From: Ypsolopha sequella
Lineage: Eukaryota > Arthropoda > Insecta > Lepidoptera > Ypsolophidae
Length of the DNA stretch: 64,000 bases
Reading direction: 5' to 3'
Assembly: GCA_934047225.1 (NCBI GenBank)
Contig: OW204004.1
Location: 9,180,401-9,244,400, forward strand
Numbering within the stretch: position 1 is the stretch's first letter; the number at the start of each line of letters is the position of its first letter. This document shows, piece by piece, positions 40,668 to 50,970 of this stretch. The notes below the pieces were generated by a model. The model had not been told where the DNA came from, made no database searches, and saw only the letters and a program-made list of their open reading frames with translations. A program made the translations under genes and the position numbers.

Positions 40668-41022
40668 AGCTGATGTCGAGCTCGACTGTGGAGGTACCAC
40701 CATCTTACTTGGAGACCCCCTCGAAGTAATTCGGGGGAGAGTCAGAGGATAGCTCACAGGCAAAAAACCAGGAGGCCCACCATGCCTGGGGCCGATGAAT
40801 GGCGGTATATCCATCCCTAATAGCCGGGCCTTATATGGAACAGACTGGTGACGGGCAGCCGCGTCACTGGTGCGCGGGTTCCGGCACCGCGCTCACCAAC
40901 CCGCCTGCCTAGCGTGTGTGAGTATGGACAATTCTTCCAGGATGACCGCCGGGAGTGGCAAAGTCCTGGAAAGGCTTACGTCCAGCAGTGGACGAACTAG
41001 GCGGATGGATGGATGGATGAAT
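40668..41022 (+). repeat. SINE-like repeat J, copy 3 (longest)
   Basis: Starts near GGTCGAGCTGATGTCGAGCT and ends in GGATGGATGGATGG. It is the reference for copies 1 and 2. Confidence 0.65.
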
Positions 41023-41347
41023 GGATTTTATCTTTCTAGTTTAAGCAGTAAGAGCTATACTATCATCATTATGTCAAAATGTAGCCATAATGTCGTTTAT
41101 TAATTAGGATATAACCATACAATAACACACCCTCTCTCTCACACCTCTTTTACACACCCTCAACCCACCCTCCTTTTCAAACACACAATCTCCATTTTTC
41201 AACCTGTATTTAGCTATAATAGTGATATAGTTTTTTTAAGTTTTAAATATCCTTGTTAGTCTTTTAACTTTGTATTTGTTGTACATTGTCTTCTCCTTGT
41301 CAAAACAACACTGTATCTAAATAATTGTAAATAAATTTACTACCTTG

Positions 41348-41490
41348 AGGATCTAAAAAGGCCGACTTGGGTGAATCATAAAATGATTTGAAAGTAGGAT
41401 AGAGTCAGAGTTTTTTCACGCGTGCAAAAGAGACGGCATTAGAACAGAATCATAATGTGATTCATGCAAAACGGCCTTTTTAGAGGACCT
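41348..41490 (-). mobile_element. MITE family B, copy 3
   Basis: Reverse orientation (GATCTAAAAAGGCCGACTTG to CGGCCTTTTTAGAGGACC). Immediately followed by copy 4. Confidence 0.8.
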
Positions 41491-41635
41491 GGGGACCTAA
41501 AAAGGCCTACTTGGGTGAATCATGAAATGATTTGAAAGTAGGATAGAGACAGAGTTTCTTCATGCGTGCAAAAGAGACGGCATTACAACAGAATCATAAT
41601 ATGATTCATCCAAAGCGGCCATTTTAGAGGACCAG
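41491..41635 (-). mobile_element. MITE family B, copy 4 (direct dimer with copy 3)
   Basis: Same orientation as copy 3, with no spacer. Its right end runs into MITE C copy 2. Confidence 0.8.
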
Positions 41636-41800
41636 GGGCTCTACCGCGTAATTCTCATTTGTATCAACTTCAAGCAAATACATGCGAAATTCAACACGTG
41701 CAAAAGAGATAGCAAGTTAGGCGGGCGTCGTCGCACGCACGTCAAATTTCAATCTCAAGTTGATGTTGATGAAAATGAGAATTACGCGGTAGACCCACTG
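41632..41800. mobile_element. MITE family C, copy 2
   Basis: CCAGGGGCTCTACCGCG at the left; TTACGCGGTAGACCC at the right. Confidence 0.75.
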
Positions 41801-42004
41801 CTCAAACATGGTTATGCCCTATAATCTTGTTACAACTACAGGAAGGCGCTGGTGACTGTAATACAGTTCAAACTAAAACAGTTGCCAGCGCAACATTTTA
41901 TTGTCTCTACTATTATACAATTTGCAAACCAGTGTATCTCTGCTACTGTATTGTTATAAAACATTTGGTCTAAGATATTTGTACACTGACTTTGTCAATT
42001 CGCT

Positions 42005-42445
42005 TAGATTCAATTATATTAAGGTGTGTTAATTCGAAAACCATTTCGAGATTTAGGTTTACTAAGAAGTATTTTAGAACTTGTGGTCTAAAAAACCTCA
42101 TGATGATGGATATTTTTACGAAAAACTGCAACTTCGTGTGACGTCACTTGAGAAATAGCTGTTTAGAAATGTGTCCTTTGCTATCAAGATAAATTTATAA
42201 CCATTTGCTTCCGACTAATTTGACAGCTGGATGACAGATGAGTAGACAGACAGAGACAAACCATTTTTTTTTAAGCAATCACATATCACAATTAGTGTAA
42301 TGCCTAAAATTCTCAAGTGACGTCATATCGGACAATTCTTTAAAAATTATAAAAAATAATGGTTAATTTATATACCAAAATAAATAATTTATGTCCTAAG
42401 ATTACGTAAAATATGTGGAAAAAAATTGAAAAAAATCTTTTCAAA
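42005..42445 (+). repeat. Dispersed repeat E, copy 2
   Basis: Collinear with 1450-1850 and, reversed, with 53697-54190. Confidence 0.6.
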
Positions 42446-42599
42446 ATTAAGCCAAGGGATTTGCAAACCAGTGTATATTTGACTATATATAAAGCTACAA
42501 AACGGTAACTGACTCACTGACGCACTGACATGGTAGTTTAGTTGGAAAGAGTGTTCTGGGGTGGTAGTGATGTATGTATGGAATGTCGGGTGTCTAATA

Positions 42600-44640
42600 C
42601 TGAGTGGGGAAAAAATCAGACATTTGACATTTTTTGACATTTGACATGGTTTTTTGACATTTTAGTGAGGCGGGTCGTTGTATGGGATTTTGTATGGGAG
42701 CTTTGAAAAATTTCGCGAGTGAGTAGGCGAGCCCGAAGGGCGAGCCTACGAACGAGCACGAACGAGCACGCGAGCGCGAAGCGCGAGCGGGCGAAGTTCG
42801 TAGTGATGTACCTGGGTACTAGGGATGGGAAAAATTGACATTTTTGACAGAAAGTTCGCCGGAACAAGCCCGCGAGCGCGAAGCGCGAGCGGGCGCAGTT
42901 CCTAGGGATGTCCCCGGTCACTAGGGATGGGATTTTTTTTTTTTCTAAAATTTGTTACAAAAAAATTTTGTTTTGGCCATATCTTCGGAACGGAAGGTGG
43001 TACATCCCTAGGGGTCGGACCATAGGGTGACAAAAAAGTTTTTTTTTTTTTCAAATGTCAAAACTTTAACGGCCCGTATCTCCGAGACGGCTTGGTTAGA
43101 CCCATGTTGATGGGTGTCTAAGAAAAGGTCTCGCCGAGATCTAGCCCCCCCCCCCGGTGTCAAAACTTTAACGGCCCGTATCTCCCAAACGGCTGGAGTT
43201 AGACCCATGTTCATGGTACTCTAAGAAAAGAGCTCGGCGAGATCTTTCTGAAAATAAAATAAAAAAAAAAAACGAAAAAAAAAAATTTTTTTTTTACGAA
43301 AACTTTTGTCGGCCATATCTCCCGAACCGTAAGTCCTAGCGAGTTGCGGTTTCGACTTTAGTGATCTGTCCGCCGAGCGCTACCCGACCGCATAAAAAAT
43401 TTTGACATTTGACAGGTTTTGACATTTTTTTGACATGTCCAAAAAAGTGCTCCGATTCGCTTGAAACTCGGTATCCAGGAGCAAGTGGAGTCGCTGATTA
43501 CGAATCCACTGTCAAATTTGACACTTTTTGACAACCGACAGGTATTTTGACACTTTTTCGAAAAAAAAATGGATTGGACATTTTTTCGGATCTAATGGCG
43601 AGGCCGAAGGCCGAGCCTTCAAGTGTCTTTCTAGCGAGGCCGAAGGCCGAGCTGGCAGCGTTCGGAGTCCGAACATGCGCGTTTTTCGGCCGAGCACGAT
43701 ACCGCGGCTACCAGAGTCATATCTGATGTCATTCTAGGGAGGCCGAAGGCCGACCCCGGAGGACGATTCCTACGAGGCCGGAGGCGAAGCCGGAGGCCTC
43801 GTAGGAATCGTCCGGAGGCCAAACAGTACCAAGCGGCGAGGCCGGAGGCCGAGCCTGTGAGGCCGAAGGCCGAACCGAGTATAAGCGAGGCCGATGAACG
43901 AACATACGAGGCCGAAGGCCGAGTATGTGAGTTCATGAGGCCGAGTTCACATTACCCCGGGGGCATTACAATACTGTTTCACTTGGACATATCTCCCAAA
44001 CCTTTGAGATTGGGCTTAGCGGGATTCGACTACGTTGAATTGGTTCAAGCACATTTCGACCGTTGACAGTTTGGACACTTGACAGCTGTCAGAGGAAACA
44101 TTTCGCGTAAAGGATCCCGGCGAGGCCGAAAAACGAGCATGTGAGGACGGAGAACGCGCCAGTGAGGCCGAAGGCCGAGCTGGCAGCGTTCGGAGTCCGA
44201 ACATGCGAGTTTTTCGGCCGAGCACGACACCGCGGCCACCAGAGTCATATCTGATGTCATTCTAGGCAGGCCGAAGGCCGACCCCGGAGGACGATTCCGG
44301 AGGAATCGTCCGGAGGCCAAACAGTACCAAGCGGCGAGGCCGGAGGCCGAGCTTGTGAGGCCGAAGGCCGAACCGAGTATAAGCGAGGCCGATGAACGAA
44401 CATATGAGGCCGAAGGCCGAGTATGTGAGTTCATGAGGCCGAGTTCACTTAACCCCGGGGGCAGTACAAGACTGTTTCATTTGGACCTATCTCGAAAACG
44501 TTTGAGATTGGGCTTAGCGGGATTCGACTCCGTTGAAAGTTGGTTCCAGCACATTTCGACCGTGTACATTTTGGACCTTTGACAACTGTCAGAGTACACA
44601 ATAGCAAAATATTAGTCCATTTCAATGGAATCAAAGTTGC
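42600..44640. repeat. Compound GC-rich hairpin repeat L
   Basis: The first part has GACATTTGACA words, CGAGCGCGAAGCGCGAGCG palindromes and at least five diverged copies of a TATCTCCCGAACCG-centred unit (about 42977, 43074, 43177, 43313, 43988 and 44489). From about 43630 a block of roughly 500 bp full of GAGGCCGAAGGCCGAG is tandemly duplicated (43633-44125 and 44163-44600). Open frames in it on both strands follow from the palindromic GC words. I do not recognise a described element. Confidence 0.7.
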
Positions 44641-45076
44641 CACACGTATTTCAACGCGCTATTACGGTTACGACGATGACAATTTTGAAAACTGATCATG
44701 ACCGATGACTTTTTTCCCACCCGATCATGGCCGATGACATTTCGTGATACAATTGACTTCTGCCCATTACTTGAATTTCGTCTGATAATTTGTTGCAACT
44801 CAATTTCAAACGTGTTTTTTACTCGATACCTTGTCCTGTCACGTTAACGAAAAAGTTACAACAACAACTAAATGCAACAAACAACAACAACAATAACGAA
44901 GTACAACTTGGAACAATTACAACTCACGCGGGCTGCCTGCAGCCCGCGCACCACGCAAAACACTAGTTGCTAATATATTGTTAGAAAACATTTAGTCTAA
45001 GATATTTGTACACTGAATTTGTCAATTGGTGACCAATAAATACATTTTTATTTTTATTTTTTTTTGCCTTTCGAGA

Positions 45077-45346
45077 TATACAAGGTGACTTTTTGATAAT
45101 CGTCCAAATTCATACTGGTGGCTTGGTAAGTGATCAGTATCATGCATCAATAACAATTTTGGTGAAATTCGTAAAATGAAATTTCGACTCCCCATAGTGA
45201 TTCACTCGGGACTGGAGCTGAATTTATATGGGACGCCGAAATTTCATTATACGAATTTCACAAAAATTGTTACTGATCCAAGATACTGATCACTTATCAA
45301 GCTTCCAGTGTGAATTTGGACGATGATCAAAAAGTCACCTTGTATA
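45077..45346. mobile_element. MITE family A, copy 3
   Basis: Full-length palindrome with TATA borders. Confidence 0.9.
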
Positions 45347-45442
45347 TTTGGGAACCTAGATATTCTGTAATCCAATCGGAACAAACATAGACTATCCTAA
45401 GAATATCTGTAATTTACAAATGGTTTTGGTATTTGGTTTGTA

Positions 45443-46084
45443 CATAGATAAATAAAGGAAGGATAGATTGCTATCTCCTTGTACTGTTCGCAATACTAAA
45501 AATAACGTTGCTAGATGGCGTTACTTGTCTCGCTGGAAATAAAATTTGTCTGTAATCGACGAAATATAGCATTTTACTGTTCTGGTTCATCATATTTATT
45601 TATTTTATGAATAAAAACACAAAATTTTCATAACATCGCATCAGAAAATAGTGAATTCTTAATCAGGTGTTTTTAACATTTTTTTCATTAAACTACTCAT
45701 ACATACCGGTATATAACTTTACTCTTTGACTCAATTGTCATGCACGGTTGAGGGAATTATCCTCAGATTTATCGTATGCCATGTGTCGCGTATTGTCGTA
45801 TTCTAGCAAATTTTTGTTTTTGTGGGCGCAGTATAGTTGCTACACACACACACACATCGAATTTCGTTTCATCAACTGTTCGATAGATGGCACTAGGTAT
45901 GTCACAATTTATCTAGTATAGTAGCGACATCAAAAATAACAAGTCGAACTACTAGGTACCGGCGAAAATAGTTTTATATTATATTTATAATTTTATATTT
46001 TATATTTATATTATAAAATAAGTTTTACGCGGGCTTTGTTCTATTGTATGGGGTGAGCAATCTATCCTTCCTTTATTTATCTAT
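45443..46084. mobile_element. 642-bp TIR element with 8-bp target duplication
   Basis: The inverted ends are CATAGATAAATAAAGGAAGG then ATAGATTGCT (about 30 bp, essentially perfect). It is flanked by GGTTTGTA on both sides (45435-45442 and 46085-46092). The 8-bp duplication suggests hAT or a related superfamily. No transposase. Confidence 0.8.
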
Positions 46085-46125
46085 GGTTTGTATGAACTAG
46101 GATTGCTCCGCAGACTGTTTATTAG

Positions 46126-46411
46126 GGTTCCGTACCCTAAGGGTAACCAACAGGATCCTATTACTAAGACTCCGCTTTACGTCTGTCTGTCCGTCTGTCA
46201 CCAGGCTGTATCTCATGAACCGTGATAGTTAGACAAATGAAATTTTCAAAGATGATGTATTTCTGTTGCCGCTATAACAACAAATACTAAAAAGCAGCAT
46301 AAAAAAAATATTAAAGGGGACTCCCATATGATATATTTGCCGTTTTTATAGATAATGTTACGGAACCCTTCGTGCGCGAGTCCGACTCGCACTTGGCCGG
46401 TTTTTTTTTTA
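46126..46411 (+). repeat. Lepidopteran dispersed repeat K
   Basis: AGGGTTCCGTACCCTAAGGG at the start, GTCTGTCTGTCCGTCTGTCA, TGTATCTCATGAACCGTGAT, and an end CGAGTCCGACTCGCACTTGG followed by CCGGTTTTTT. From memory this repeat is abundant across Lepidoptera; its class is uncertain to me. Confidence 0.55.
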
Positions 46412-46499
46412 AGTAAACCTCCTCTGAGTTGTGTAATACTTACTGTATGTGATTTGAACCAGATAACTATAGTCTTTTAAAAACCGTGGCTATAGTAGT

Positions 46500-46750
46500 T
46501 AAAATTATTTTTCTGATGCTTGGCACTAATCTACAAGATTAATTAACACTCTGCTTATCTTGTTAGCATTAACACTTACCCTTTAAAAAAAAAAGTTTCA
46601 TTTCGTTACCACCTGTTTCAATCCACCCAAAGGTTGCCTGGAAGATATTGCTATTAGCAAAAAGTGCCGCCTTTGTAATATCTCAATATCTGTTCTTTAT
46701 GTAAAAATTGTTAATTATGTACGTAAATGAACAAAAAGTGCTACAAATTA
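46500..46750 (-). repeat. Dispersed repeat P, copy 2
   Basis: Reverse complement of 35765-35960. Confidence 0.5.
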
Positions 46751-46799
46751 AAAAAAAACTGCCGGCGGTGCCCACGCCTGAGGGCCCGCAAAAGGGGGA

Positions 46800-46969
46800 C
46801 CAGGGGCTCTACCGCGTAATTCTCATTTGTATCAACATCAACTTGAGATTGAAATTTGACGTGCGTGCGACGACGCCCGCCTAACATGCCATCTCTTTTG
46901 CACGCGTTGAATTTCGCATGCATTTGCTTGAAGTTGATACAAATGAGAATTACGCGGTAGAGCCCCTGG
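46800..46969. mobile_element. MITE family C, copy 3 (170 bp, perfect TIRs)
   Basis: CCAGGGGCTCTACCGCGTAA then TTCTCATTTGTATCAAC is mirrored exactly at the right end, giving 37-bp perfect TIRs. Confidence 0.85.
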
Positions 46970-47304
46970 CCTCAGGACGAAAATGATGTGTCGTCTATTG
47001 GAGAAAGGCTCCTACCTTCTTACCCATGTTACACAAATACACTCTTGTTATTCGTTATTGCCTTTAGCTATCGCGCAGGCGCTGCCAGTCATTATATCAA
47101 GTGTAACCTGACTTTATCTATCTATCTATCGACATTCGACACATGATTGATGATACCCCAGTGCTATCGGATACGATAGATAAAAGCTTTATGTAAAATT
47201 GGTAAGACGTCAGTGAAGTAGCCAACGTGCTATTGGCGGAACAAAGAAGAACAAGAAATAATGTCACTTTGATTACAACCAAACTCATATAAGAAACTCA
47301 GAAC

Positions 47305-47451
47305 AGGAGCCGTATTTTTGAATCGTTCGTTTTCAATTTACGTGCGATAGTATATACCCATCTCACGTAGCACATTAGAACTTTGCAAGATGAGACAGGT
47401 ATATATTTTCGCACGCGAATTGAAAAAGAACGATTCAAAAATAGGGCTCCT
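47305..47451. mobile_element. 147-bp palindromic MITE Q
   Basis: AGGAGCCGTATTTTTGAATC then GTTC is mirrored by GAAC then GATTCAAAAATAGGGCTCCT. It lies 4 bp before a MITE B dimer. Confidence 0.75.
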
Positions 47452-47455
47452 TCCT

Positions 47456-47597
47456 GGTCCTCTAAAAAGGCCGCTTTGGATGAATCATATTATGATTCCG
47501 TTCTAATGCCGTCTCTTTTGCACGCGTGAAAAATCTTTGACTCCATCCTACTTTCAAATCATTTTATGATTCACCCAAATCGGCCTTTTTAGATCCC
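47456..47597 (+). mobile_element. MITE family B, copy 5
   Basis: Full-length, 142 bp: GGTCCTCTAAAAAGGCCGCT to CGGCCTTTTTAGATCCC. Confidence 0.85.
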
Positions 47598-47600
47598 AAA

Positions 47601-47742
47601 TTCCTCTAAAAAGGCCGTTTTGCATGAATCACATTATGATTCTGTTCTAATGCCGTCTCTTTTGCACGAGTGAAAAAACTCTGACCCTATTCTACTTTCA
47701 AATCATTTTATTATTCACCCAAGTCGGCCTGTTTAGATCCCC
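47601..47742 (+). mobile_element. MITE family B, copy 6 (direct dimer with copy 5)
   Basis: 142 bp, the same orientation as copy 5, three bases apart. Confidence 0.85.
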
Positions 47743-50100
47743 AGATCAGAAAACAAGGCCAACTGGCTCTTTTTAACAAATACAAAAAATATATTTTGTG
47801 CAACTGTAACATAATGTGAGCCATCGGTACACGAGTACTTGTTTATGAAACGAACGAAGTGAGTTTCGTAATAGACTGCACGAGTGTCCCAATGTCTAAA
47901 TTATGTTATATAACAATATAGGTACTTTATCTACGACCATCAAAAATATCTTCTTCTAAAACTAACAATTTCACGAAAAATGAAAAATGAACACTCGTTC
48001 ATAATAAAGTCCAAGTGCGTCTGACGGTATTGCCGATAAGGAACCAATCAGAAGCGAGAACGACAGAACCTTAAGCCACGCTCTCTTTACTCATTGTCGT
48101 TTGTTTTGGATCACTAGCGGTGATAAAACAAATTTGGCCAATCACAGCGCGGAATTTCGGTGTTATAATGTAATATTATAACATAGGTCAAACAATATAG
48201 GTACTTATTTAGATTTTGTAATTACTTTATTGTAGTATGGGAGTAGATGATGATAGTACATTGTTCACCGAGAGAAGAAAGGGGACGATTACCAACGAGG
48301 GTGTAGTTTGAGGCCCGAGGCGAAGCCAAGGGCCTCAATACACACGAGTTGGGAATCGCACTTTCTCCCGAGTGATACATAGTGCTTTATATTACACCTA
48401 CGACGAAAATAAAAGACAAATTAAGTTTAAAACACTTGTACGTAACCACATATAATATAGGTACCTACTTTCCATACCCGTGTCAGGTAAAATTACTCTC
48501 AGCTTTCATTAGATAGAAGCTAGCTCGTAATTTTACAAATTTAAAATTCAGATAAAACAAAAAAGCGATTCGCGCGTGATTTTAACGTTTTGATAACATC
48601 AGTAGGTGACAATTATTGACATACAAGAGTCTGGTTATAAACTTCTTGGTAGGTAACCTAATTTAATCATATTATGCCAAAAGACAAAAAGATTTTATGT
48701 CAGAGTTCGCAAAATGACCACTTGCTCATGCTATATTAAAAAAAAAACAGCACGTCAACATTAGATTTGCATATACTTTTTCTGCCCGCTCAAGCACGTG
48801 AACAATGGATTTTCATAAATTTTTTCCACCCGCATATTTGTATGACAGTAATGACGTATTTTCTGCATTGTTTTCAAAAAAGTAAGAAGGTACTTTCCGA
48901 GGAGGTGTAGTATAAAAGTATTTTTCACTTCACAAGCACGGAAAGGCTCTATTTATCCATCGACATCTGCGTGCAAATGCAAAAGTGCATTTTATTTTAT
49001 CCGCTAGCGCAGATTTTTGTTTTTTTAATTCGAATAGTGCTATTTAAAAAAAGTTTGCCAGTCAGCCCACTGAAATGTATGAATACCATAGAGGAAAAAA
49101 GCAATAATAGGTACTCATTTCAAGTCAGTGCACTGCGCACAGCCTCATTTTTAGAACAATCACACTGGCCAGAACGACGCGACGATTGCACGAAAAAAGG
49201 AAAAGATATATTCGTTTTTCTTTTGTTTTCTCTTGCACCACTGACTTCTAAATACGAGTACACTGGACTGGCTATTGACGACCTGATAATTAAGCAATTT
49301 GATTATCGTCATTTTGGCGCTGATCGCTGCAGTGAGTAACGTGATCGTATTCGGAACTAATGATAAAGATGAGACCATGACGTTATCTATTATAATAAGT
49401 GTCAATTTTAGTTCCTGGTACGCTTTGGGCGCATTGAATCGGCACAAAAAAGACCTGTCATTTTGTATAGCACAACATGTCCAGCGTACTTGTATTACTC
49501 ATATCATTGTCTTGCACCTAGCATTTTCCTCGCTGTAGTGAGGTGAAAAATTGTGTGTTTCGCTAGGTAGCAACGTTATTTTGCGTCTCGCACCTTTGAA
49601 ACCTTCGCTACGCTCAGGATTCTATTGTTGAACCACTCGCTTTGCTCGTGGTCGCTTGTCTTGTTTTGTCTTACGGTTTAAGCAAAAGGCAAACTTCTAG
49701 CAGCAAACCCTTGGTAATAGAATCGATTAAATAAAAAGCGAGTATTTCGTAAGTGCACACAAAGACAAAAAACTGTTTAAAACCGTGATTAAAAAAAATT
49801 AATGAAATACTCCTTCGCTTCCTCAAGTTTTAAAACAAGTACTCGCGCCAAATAACAACTTTGCAGCCTTGCATAACAAATTACTATTGTCACACCATAC
49901 CGGTTCAAACCCAACCCTATGTCGGTAAGTAGGTACCGATAATTGTAATATTTTTTGAATTTTACAATAAGAATCCATGTTTCTATTTACTGACAGGGGA
50001 CAAAATAGTTATTTAGCGGACATGGTAATAATTTTTAACTACAGGATAATTGGTAGATACTAAAATATCAAAAAAATAAGTAGTTAGGCTCAAACACAAC
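47743..50100. other. Intergenic sequence without recognised genes
   Basis: It contains palindromic words around 47846-47870 and 48302-48345 (GAGGCCCGAGGCGAAGCC then AAGGGCCTC), and 49595-49660 has CTTCGCTACGCTC and CCACTCGCTTTGCTCGTGG. Open frames at 48971-49538 overlap on both strands and lack coding character. Confidence 0.4.
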
Positions 50101-50119
50101 ACTATTCATAAATTTTCAA

Positions 50120-50970
50120 CTAAATCAGGCTGCATGACAACCCTAGTGGTTGAAATTCCAGATGAATGCGCTTCATCTCATCTTGCGTGCTCATTACTCC
50201 ATCCATGTAGAACACTACTCCGGCAAGCCCAGTCACCAACAGGCCCCATGGATGAAAACACAGAGGCCCCGCAGGGCCCATTTGGTGACTGACTCCAATT
50301 AGCTCCTCCTTTATTAACACGCAAATTCTTTCGCTCATTAACGTTTTATGGCTGCGTACACTTCAGATGTTTTAGGTGTCTGATAATGTCTACTATGTAT
50401 TTAATCCTATTTTTAGTTATTCTCATGGTTTCAAGTTTAAGGATATTGAATAAAGTACACGTTTTAATTTTGTATGCAAAGTTATATGACTGCTTTTGAA
50501 TGTCAATTTGACAAATAATTAACAAAACAATCAAGTGTGTATCAAGGCAATGTGTTGGGACCTCTTGAATGCAATAAATCACAAAGCCACAACAATATTG
50601 TTTAAGTACAGTCATAATTACGTGGCACCCGCAGTTCAAGTCGATGCAACTATAATGTCCTTTCGCCTTTTCACCCTTCTCAAAAGAAATGAATGTGTAA
50701 ACGGCCATGGCATACACAATGCACAAGTGGAACAAAACTCAAGCATTAAAACTTGATTCATCTCAGTTGTATTAGTGGACATAAAGCTTCATTCTTAGGG
50801 TTCAAATTCGTGTGATATAGGAGAAGGAATATGTCTTTTTTGGCTGCTCCGAGAAGGCAGCTGGTGGCTGGTGCCTTGGTGTGAGCCGCTCTCTTGATGC
50901 TGACTTCACGACAGTCAACGCAAAGTCCGCGTGGTGATCGCACGCTCCGTACACCGACACAGCTTATCAA
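50120..50970 (-). other. Coding-like minus-strand segments of unknown origin
   Basis: Three adjacent frames on the minus strand look less random than their surroundings: about 50960-50800 (VVKSASRERLTPRHQPPAAF), 50735-50346 (Cys-rich, CIDLNCGCHVIMTVLKQYCC) and 50338-50120 (GLLVTGLAGVVFYMDGVMS). They are broken by stops and no family is recognised. A decayed gene or transposon is possible. Confidence 0.25.

Noticed and set aside
43512..44643. Overlapping Arg/Ser/Gly-rich open frames on both strands
   Set aside because: They follow from the palindromic GAGGCCGAAGGCCGAG words of repeat L; no domain, and the same frames recur in the tandem copy.
49160..49538. Overlapping frames on both strands near 49 kb as a gene
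   Set aside because: No splice-compatible neighbours, no motif, and mutual overlap on opposite strands.
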